Assembly: GCA_033557685.1 (NCBI GenBank)
Contig: JAWQRN010000376.1
Span: forward strand, 1-30,464
Length of the DNA stretch: 30,464 bases
Reading direction: 5' to 3'
From: Sperchopsis tessellata
Taxonomy: Eukaryota; Arthropoda; Insecta; Coleoptera; Hydrophilidae
Notes under the pieces: generated by a model
Told to the model about the DNA's origin: nothing
Database searches by the model: none
What the model saw: only the letters and a program-made list of their open reading frames with translations
Shown: piece by piece, positions 24,243 through 30,464 of the stretch
Layout of the letters: every line of letters begins with the position of its first letter
Position numbering within the stretch: the stretch's first letter is position 1
Made by a program: the position numbers and the translations under genes

Positions 24243-24294
<52 letters not shown>

Positions 24295-24480
24295 GATCCA
24301 TTCTTTTTCGCTATATATTCTATTGTACTAATTCCTTTTTATTATTCTTGTTCTGTGAGAGGGACCATTTTAAGTGTTTAAGGTGGTTGGATAAATTATG
24401 TATAATTGCGTCAGTATAGATTGGTTTCCGGTATATTTCAAGATGTAGGTTTGGCGGATAAGTGGTTATTTTATTATCAA
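23620..24480 (-). pseudogene. Penelope-like element relic: end of reverse transcriptase plus GIY-YIG endonuclease
   Basis: Minus-strand peptides follow a Penelope-like polyprotein C-terminus. LHLEIYRKPIYTDAIIHNLSNH (about 24370-24440) is the conserved YRKPT.TD..I...SNH block after the polymerase core. ISTIEYIAKKNGSP (about 24295-24335) is next, interrupted by an (AT)n tract. Then IIKLFKQHDAKIAFRTTNNT (about 24075-24135), SDSFTKFGAYKLTCPTC and KHFYIGK with YQRYNEL (about 23940-24040), the GIY-YIG nuclease that retains both cysteines of the CxxC. The tail at 23620-23901 (NIITQEQIEIFKH, then Pro/His/Lys-rich) fits the region after the nuclease. Stops and frame changes are present, and the polymerase palm is not recognisable beyond 24480, so it is 5'-truncated and dead. 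It lies in opposite orientation to the plus-strand GIY-YIG fragment at 22943. Confidence 0.8.
24242..24291. repeat. (AT)n microsatellite inside the Penelope-like relic
   Basis: About 50 bases of TA alternation with one ATAAATAT interruption. On the minus strand it lies between the NGSP block and the block leading to IKLFKQ, so it expanded within former coding sequence; TAT ATA reads as repeated Tyr-Ile. Confidence 0.9.
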
Positions 24481-24706
24481 CAAAATTTTGTTAGTAAATA
24501 GTTAGTAATTAATAATTACATGAATTTGCTTCGATTAGTAGGACATTTATGAGTACATTAAAAAATATTTAATCAGAATTAATTTCCACAATACTATACC
24601 CTATACGTTATATAATGTTAGTTGATTTGCAATATTGTTCATTCATGTTGCAAAAATTAAATTCTCAATTGATTTCCATGTTTTGTTACGGTTTTGCCTT
24701 CATATA

Positions 24707-26150
24707 CAGGGACTACTTTCAAGACAAACCATAGGCCATGTAAATGGTTGTTTTTTTAATGTAACATAGGGAAGCTTAAAAAGTTAAATTCAATCGCCAT
24801 TATTACTACTGTTAATAATTGTAGTAATCTGATGATAAATTTAAGAAAGATAATATAGAAATGCACTGATATTCAATATTGAGCTGTAAGCAGGTATGTG
24901 CGATATTTACTGTAGAATAATAATTTTAATCATTCCAAAATATTAAGAATTTTAAATAACTTTAAAGAGAATGGTTGGATATGCAGGGGCCACAAACAAA
25001 GCAATCGTAAATTCATGTAGGAGATGAAGAAGTGCACTTTCAAATTTGTGCATTGGTTGAAAGAAATTCAAGTCTTAGATAGCAACAATTCGCATATGAA
25101 GTTGGAATCTCTTAGACTACTGTTTTTAAACTTCTGAACAAAAGAATACCATATCTACGAATATAATAATATCAGGAAATTTTACATAGAAAGAGCGAAA
25201 CAGATTTTGTGGCGTCGGGTGCGAAATGCGAATAACAATGAAGATTTAATTTTTAAAAGTTGCCCTAATTATCAAACAATGTATACCATTCATAGGGATG
25301 TTAATTCATTGCAGGTACTGGTCGAAAAATATATTACGTGTGTTCAATAAACTTAGAACACAGAACCCAAAAAAAGTCAATGTTTGTGTTACTATACTTG
25401 GAGAGAGAATCATAGGGCCAATTTTCATCGATTTTATTTTGAAAGGTAAAGTATGTTTGAACCTGCTAGAAAATGATATTTTACCAGCTATTTGAGAATT
25501 TTACATTGGTGTCGTTTAATAGCAGCATAATGGGGCTCCGTTCTAATCTACTGCAGCACATTTCCTATTGATGGATTAGCCGTGGTGGTCCCATCAAGTA
25601 ACTTACCAGATCACCTTATCTAATACCAAATAATTTCTTATTTTTCTAGACATCTTAAATCATAAATTTAAAATTAATTCGCATAGTTAAATTGTTCAAA
25701 ATTAGGGAATGACAAATGCGTGCGTCAGAATAACTTCTGAACATTTCGGAAATGTTTTACGTTTTTGTTTTATAATAGGCTTGAATTCTGCCTTGAACTT
25801 AAGGGGGGCATTTTGAAAACTTTATTATATTTCATTTCATGTTATATAAAATTATGTTTTACGTTCATCTTTAAGTTGTAATAATTCATATTAAAATTTA
25901 ATTAAGTATCCATATATTTTTTAAAATTTTAAGAAAGAATAAGTCGAAACAAATACTCAATTCCATTTAACCTAAATGGTGGATACATACAGTTTGGGAA
26001 ATGATTGACAAACAAATAACAAAAAAATACTGTCAATAGTGAATGTGACGATATCGACAGATTTTCCTGTAATTGGTCTTATTTAAAATAATAACGACCA
26101 TTTATATGGACACAATTAACTAGATTTTGTGCGTCTTTCAATAGTCCCTG
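24707..26150 (+). mobile_element. Degraded Tc1/mariner-type DNA transposon with both ends
   Basis: The left end reads TA-CAGGGACTACTTTCAAGAC (TA at 24705-24706). The right end, inverted, reads TA-CAGGGACTATTGAAAGAC (TA at 26151-26152). The similarity resumes about 30 bases inward (CCATGTAAATGGTTG against CCATATAAATGGTCG), so the inverted repeats are about 60 bases and imperfect. The TA flanks are the target duplication typical of the superfamily. Total length is 1444 bases, usual for mariner-type elements, with transposase remains on the plus strand inside. Confidence 0.85.
25020..25625 (+). pseudogene. Mariner-type (IS630/DDE_3) transposase relic
   Basis: It lies inside the TA-flanked element at 24707-26150 and encoded the cut-and-paste transposase. 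A helix-turn-helix block EVGIS-TTVFKLLNKR (about 25096-25145) precedes the catalytic half. HCRYWSKNI then KVNVCVTILGERIIGPIF (25298-25430) matches the N.HN.RYWS.ENP...V.VW.GI....IIGP.F block. KGKVCLNLLENDILPAI ends in a stop near 25495. A QHNGAP motif at 25523-25540 is the second catalytic site with Asp changed to Asn (25529-25531). A PD-L motif at 25606-25614 is the third, in another frame. The first catalytic aspartate region was not recognised. Stops and frameshifts make it inactive. It could belong to any of several related Tc1/mariner subfamilies. Confidence 0.8.
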
Positions 26151-26152
26151 TA

Positions 26153-27386
26153 TGTTCTTGTAGTCTATTTACGAACGATTAAAATCTAACGTGGATTGAT
26201 GTTGCATTTAAGATTCGTTTTGATTGTGGAATTTATTAAATTAAGATTTAACATTTAGGTATTTACGATATATCCGAAATGTTATTCTAATTTATGTGAG
26301 AATATTCAGTGGGTAACATTGCTTGACTTTTGCACTAAGTTAAATACATTATAAAATATAATATTTGTGTGTAACTACATTACTTTCCTACTGTAATTAA
26401 CATACTCATTTAATAAACATCTATAGATGGTTGAAGTGCAGAACCACTTGCAATTATTAACAGACTCCACAAAATTGTAATCATGAACTAGTGCTATGGA
26501 ATTAGTTAGTACAAATGCCATACAATTCGGACGCGGCCAGTTTTGCTTTTCAATAGTTTTTTATACGATTGAAGTTCATTTTAGGCTGCTTCATTTGTCG
26601 TTGGATGAGATATTGTGAATTTCTTCTCTGGAATGTATATCCTTGAAAATACTGATAGACAATTGTTTATTGTTTGCTGACTTGTAAGTTTAGTAAAGGT
26701 AAATACCTAAACCCTAATTATTTATATATCTATTTTTCGTTACTTTAAATATGATATTGCTACCGACTTTCTTTAAACAATACACAGAAGAACTTCTTAC
26801 GGCTTTTTAAAAATGCCTAATCATAGTGGTATTACAAATATAATAAAGATAATATATTTTTTGCTGTAATTTCAGTTTTTTTATGGTTTTATTTCATCAA
26901 TTAATTAATAATTACATCCTGTGAGGTTATAATCCAATCCTTTGGGGAGTACTAGAATTTCAGTTTAACATATTTACATCGGCGTATTTTCTGAAAAAAA
27001 AGAAGATAATAAAAAACGATTCCTTGTGCTTTGGTGATATAAAATTTACATGAATGAGCAGTATTGATTATGCAGCTTTAATTGCATTGTATTTATCTCG
27101 CTTCTAATATTACGAATTCTTGTTCATTGAAAGAATATGCTGCATGTGAGGCTATGCAATCACAAATTTAAAATTAAGTTACTAAATAGATAATATTTAA
27201 TTTAAGAGGGGTCGATTTTAATTCTCTAATAATATAAACAGATTGAAAAATCTAATGAAAGTATTGTAACGATAGGTATTTAAATTGATATCAAAATAAG
27301 AGTTAGAGGCAAGCAGAATAGTTTATACTAATTAATGTTATGTTATTTAATATTTATGTCAATACATTGTATTTTTATATTTTCAG
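26153..27386. other. Probable intron or flank upstream of the CLIP exon
   Basis: AT-rich, with no recognised repeat ends or coding similarity. I looked for a signal-peptide exon ending in a phase-1 donor on the plus strand and found none I could support. The last bases, TTTTTATATTTTCAG (27372-27386), form a good splice acceptor. Confidence 0.5.
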
Positions 27387-27665
27387 AATTAATTGAAGGT
27401 TGTGTAACAAATGAAGGGCAACATGGAAACTGCATAGAAATTAAGCAGTGTCCAGCACTGTATAATATGTTAACGAAAAGACCGTTGGGGAACAGAGAAG
27501 CTGAAATTTTGAGACAACGTCAATGTGGTTTCGAAGGGAAACACCCAAAAGTATGCTGTTTAGCAAATGATTCTGAAGCTACTCAAACCTCTGCGCGTCC
27601 AGTTGTATCAACGCAAAGACCACAGCCAGTTGAAGTAGTTACAAATGAACCTTACCTAACCACTG
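27387..27665 (+). CDS. Internal exon encoding a CLIP domain (CLIP-domain serine protease)
   Basis: A 279-base exon between an acceptor (TTTTCAG ending 27386) and a donor (CTG/GTAAGT, GT at 27666-27667). It starts with the last two bases of a codon and ends with the first base of the next, so both introns are phase 1. The peptide begins LIEGCVTNEG and contains six cysteines in CLIP order: C in EGC, C in GNC, C in KQC, C in RQC and the pair in KVCC, which form three disulfides in this fold. Family marks are IEIKQCPAL, RPLGNRE and QCGFEGKHPKVCCL. A Ser/Thr/Pro-rich linker follows (about residues 60-93), as between CLIP and protease domains. Such proteins are secreted zymogens in arthropod clotting, melanisation, Toll or developmental cascades. 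Protease exons are not visible within the window, so the activity and the exact gene cannot be stated; a catalytically dead homologue is possible. The upstream ATG at 27335 lies in intron sequence and is not taken as the start. Confidence 0.88.
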
Positions 27666-27946
27666 GTAAGTCCTTGAGTTTTTTTTTACTGTCGATTTTT
27701 TAATAAATGGTATGTTCTACAATTAACTGTTATTTTAAAGTAAAGTTAATTAATTAATTTTATTCAGTAGATATGCACATTTTTTCATATAATATAACAT
27801 CATTATGCTATACCGCTCGCGTGGAATCATATAGATAATGATAATAATATTAATTAATAGTATAAAATGGTAAATTTCGTTAATATAAGAATAAAAAAAT
27901 AATTTCTGCCACTGCTTTTTTATCCAATTATTTTGGAAAATTAATA

Positions 27947-28076
27947 CAGTTAAAACAGAAATTAAATATTTATTCTCATTTCGACCTACAGGGGAAATTT
28001 TAAAAATTCAGCTTTTTGGCAAGTGCCGGTAACTCGGTTATTCTTACAGATAATCAAATTCAATTTGGGTTGACTG
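27947..28076. mobile_element. Possible small TA-flanked MITE (Tigger-type ends)
   Basis: CAGTTAAAACAGAAATTAA follows TA at 27945-27946. The inverse of the right end, CAGTCAACCCAAATTGAATT, abuts TA at 28077-28078. The two ends agree loosely over about 25 bases, and the inner motif GTAACTCGGTTATTC resembles Tigger-type terminal repeats. At 130 bases with no coding content it would be a MITE in the intron after the CLIP exon. The match is imperfect and could be chance in AT-rich DNA. Confidence 0.35.
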
Positions 28077-28099
28077 TATGGAATATGAGTTTCATTAAA

Positions 28100-30060
28100 A
28101 ATGATAGGAAACATTAATACTAGATACACAATGAAATTTATTTTCGAACAAAAACTTTAAATTAATTCTCCAATCATGGACTTAACAAATTAGCGGTAAA
28201 ATCGCAAACATAAGATTCTTCTGAAAATCGACCTTAACAAAATATGCAAAAAGCATTTTCATCGTTTGGAATGACATGTCGTTGTCAACTGGCGTAAATT
28301 ATACGTTTTCTTCTGTAGAGTATTTTCTTTTATGTAAGTCACTTTTGAAAAAACTTCTCTATTCGGACGTCTCTTAGGAGTATTATCGAATGATTGTAAC
28401 TCAATTTTATAAAATGAAGAAGTGATAGCCTGAGACTTGGAAGATATTCTTCTGCGAGTGGCTGTTTTATTTTTTATGACGGGCAATGGTGAAATATTAA
28501 AGAAGGATACAAGCTTTATGAATTTGCACGCTGCTGGTGGGTTAGAAAAATCGATCTCTATAGAGATCTGTTCTTTTACTAGGGAAGCATTTTTGAGGGC
28601 GCCAGTGGGATTGTTTGGTCATGTCGCTGTGGATGGTCGAAAACATTACATTCCTTAGAAGATATCGCTGGATATTAATTTGAGAGTTGCTGCTAAACCG
28701 TGAGGTAAGTGTCTACCATTGGAACATCCTTGTTGAGTTTCTAATGTGAAATTATCTTTTCTGCCTTTTATGGGCAATATGTTATGGTATTTTTCAGCTT
28801 AAATACTTTAGTTATAAAATCTGCATCTGAAAAGATGTGTCCGAGATCCCAGTTGTTTTAAAACCATTTGCAGCGATTTCATTGAACTGTGATCTTAACA
28901 ATGTTTTTCCTAGCAACTCGTCCAGATGTGTGAGGGCCTGCTGATTAAGGCTAAATCAATTCCTGATTTCCTCACTATAGTAGGCCTTCAAGCTACCCAT
29001 GAGGGTTTCATCGAGCAGTTGTAGCTTCTGTGCGGTGGCAACGAAACGGCAGTTATGTGATTATATCTAGATAAATTAATCATATCTTGATTACAACTGT
29101 GGTTTTAATGGCCATCTAACACAAGAGGAACTGGAGATTCTTTAGTTGGTTTTAAAAATCCAATAAAATGTGGCATCCATTCCGTGAACAGGTTATATTA
29201 GACCCATCCACTGGGATGAACTGCATACACTGACCCAGGTGGAGCACCGCTTATGAATTGATCATTCAGATTTTTGTTAGGTAATAGCGACATGAGAGGG
29301 ACAAACTGACCACCGATGCTCATTGCTGTAATACACGTGATGGTTCCATTATGTTCGGCCGAAATTAGGGACGTTATTCGCCTTGTTCATTTCTGCTTAC
29401 TACTAGTGCAAGTTTGGTCAACAATTGACAAACCTGTTTCAACAACAATAAAAATCCGATGGGGCGAAAAATTAGGTTTGTTATATTCATTTTCCATGTC
29501 GTTAAAAACTGCACATTTTCTTTATTGAAATCTAGTGCTTAAGCGAACGAAATTCCAGGTGGTCTTCGAATTGAAAGCAATTTTCTAAAGCGATTTAAAA
29601 ATGCTTCCCACTATTCGCTACCTACAGTTGCATTTTTAAGTTGATTGGGTCTTCTATTTCTCACATCTATATTGTACGCCTTTCTGCGAATATCTTTCCT
29701 TGTTATTCCATAATACGCTGCTTCCATACTTAGAATACATTGAATAAGTTGTTCTTCTAGTCCCTATTTTAATACTGTTCATTTTCCAAGTTGAGTTTGA
29801 ACTACTAGTTGAATGTCAAAATTGTTTTTTTTTATCTTTAATTTACTTTGTGGCATTGCAAACATGGACCCTGTACCATAATGGGGCCCTTCAAAAAGCC
29901 CATACTACCAAGATTACATATAAAAATAATACAAACACGTTATTTTTTGAGAAACGTAGATACTAAAATAGTTTGACGCAAAAATCACAACTGAATGCAA
30001 TGCAAATTCTATCTAATTTCATAATTATAATTTTCACAAACATTTTCACGGCAATATATT
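28100..30060 (-). pseudogene. Tigger/pogo-like DDE transposase relic, copy 3 (sister of copy 2)
   Basis: Minus-strand relic of the same family as the copy at 13.0-14.7 kb. The start ATG at 29856 gives MPQSKLK, matching MAQCKTK of copy 2. The N-terminal helix-turn-helix is deleted: the sequence passes almost directly to LEEQLIQCILSMEAA and ITRKDIRRKAYN (about 29680-29760), then FLNRFRKLLSIRRP. The first catalytic motif reads VVETG, with Asp replaced by Val near 29440. The core is otherwise retained: ITAMSIGGQFVPL, ISGAPPGSVYAVHPSGW, PLVLDGH (second Asp at 29114-29116), LPPHRS, then in another frame LLDETLMGSLKAYYSEEI (third Asp at 29010-29012). The C-terminal part (28259-28760) has a Lys/Arg-rich segment with SSFYKIELQSFDNTPKRRP, and a Cys-containing end near 28170-28240 (FCIFC, GRFSEES). 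Many stops and frameshifts. Similarity to copy 2 continues in non-coding flanks on both sides (about 28060 and 30060). Confidence 0.85.
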
Positions 30061-30425
30061 TCTAACAAAATTGAAACTAGTATTAGTATGAAGTACGTAT
30101 TGTAATCGCAAAAAATCTACTTCCAGTTTTCGACGGATATACACGTTTTGGTTCCCCTTGAAACAGATTTTATAATTTTTGGTATTTTTGTATGTGTGTG
30201 CATTACTACTTTCACAATTTATAAAGATATAATCAGAATAATTACATACAAAAGAGCCTAGTTATGTTATTATATTTTTAAATAGTATTTCACAAAATGA
30301 GAAGGAAACTTAGCCAATAGATCTGACAATAATGGGTATACACAGCCTACTACCTGTCAATGAGTTGGCAGGTGTCGGAATAGATTTAAATAGATAATGT
30401 GGATGGCCATTTTTCAATTATGATA
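30061..30425. other. Unassigned AT-rich DNA
   Basis: No coding similarity or terminal repeat recognised. I checked here for a following protease exon of the CLIP gene and found none. Confidence 0.45.
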
Positions 30426-30427
30426 TG

Positions 30428-30464
<37 letters not shown>
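30426..30464. repeat. (AT)n microsatellite at the window end
   Basis: TA alternation with one ATAAATAT interruption running off the end of the window, so its length is unknown. Confidence 0.9.

Noticed and set aside
23690..24419. Overlapping plus-strand open frames rich in Cys, Phe and Tyr-Ile repeats
   Set aside because: They are the reverse strand of the Penelope-like relic, and the Tyr-Ile run is only the AT microsatellite read as codons.
27335..27386. ATG at 27335 with a hydrophobic stretch as start and signal peptide of the CLIP protein
   Set aside because: A good acceptor (TTTTCAG) lies between it and the CLIP domain, and the exon phase matches phase-1 CLIP exons. The stretch is polypyrimidine-rich intron end, though an unspliced start cannot be fully excluded without transcripts.
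28437..28658. Plus-strand open frame of 73 codons
   Set aside because: It is antisense to the C-terminal part of Tigger-like copy 3.

Overview
The window looks like nuclear DNA of an insect (or a closely related arthropod). It is strongly AT-rich, has (AT)n microsatellites, carries one clean protein-coding exon with eukaryotic splice signals, and otherwise holds many decayed copies of animal transposon families. There is no bacterial operon structure, no rRNA or tRNA gene, and no CRISPR. I cannot name the order or species from the sequence.

Layout. 1-1.7 kb: (AT)n and unassigned AT-rich DNA. 1.7-3.0 kb: decayed LINE ORF1 (gag-like, one recognisable zinc knuckle) on the plus strand. 3.6-3.9 kb: a repeat ending CACCCTG/TA that breaks into a LINE. 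3.9-6.4 kb: decayed LINE ORF2 (endonuclease, reverse transcriptase, start of RNase H) on the minus strand. 9.1-10.7 kb: Tigger/pogo-like transposase, minus. 13.0-14.7 kb: a second, different Tigger-like copy, minus, missing its catalytic middle. 16.0-17.1 kb: relic of an arthropod multicopy protein family that I match from memory to DUF7869, minus. 18.4-20.1 kb: relic of another unnamed arthropod multicopy family, minus, almost full length. 20.7-22.7 kb: RTE-like LINE pieces, plus, containing a fold-back insertion. 22.9-24.5 kb: two GIY-YIG/Penelope-like relics in opposite orientation, one with an (AT)n tract grown inside it. 24.7-26.15 kb: a degraded Tc1/mariner-type element with both inverted ends and TA flanks. 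27.4-27.7 kb: one CLIP-domain exon, plus. 28.1-30.1 kb: a third Tigger-like copy, minus, sister to the second.

The only sequence that looks under selection is the CLIP exon. It is 279 bases long, open, has six cysteines in the CLIP order, and has a good acceptor and donor, both in phase 1. It should belong to a plus-strand CLIP-domain serine protease gene (immune or developmental proteolytic cascades). Its signal-peptide and protease exons are not recognisable here and probably lie beyond long introns. The DNA on either side of the exon, including the mariner and the third Tigger copy, is therefore probably intronic or flanking.

None of the mobile elements is intact. Each has stops, frameshifts, deletions or lost catalytic residues, so I annotate them as pseudogenes or mobile-element relics. 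Family assignments rest on motif recognition by eye, without database searches; boundaries are approximate unless terminal repeats are stated.
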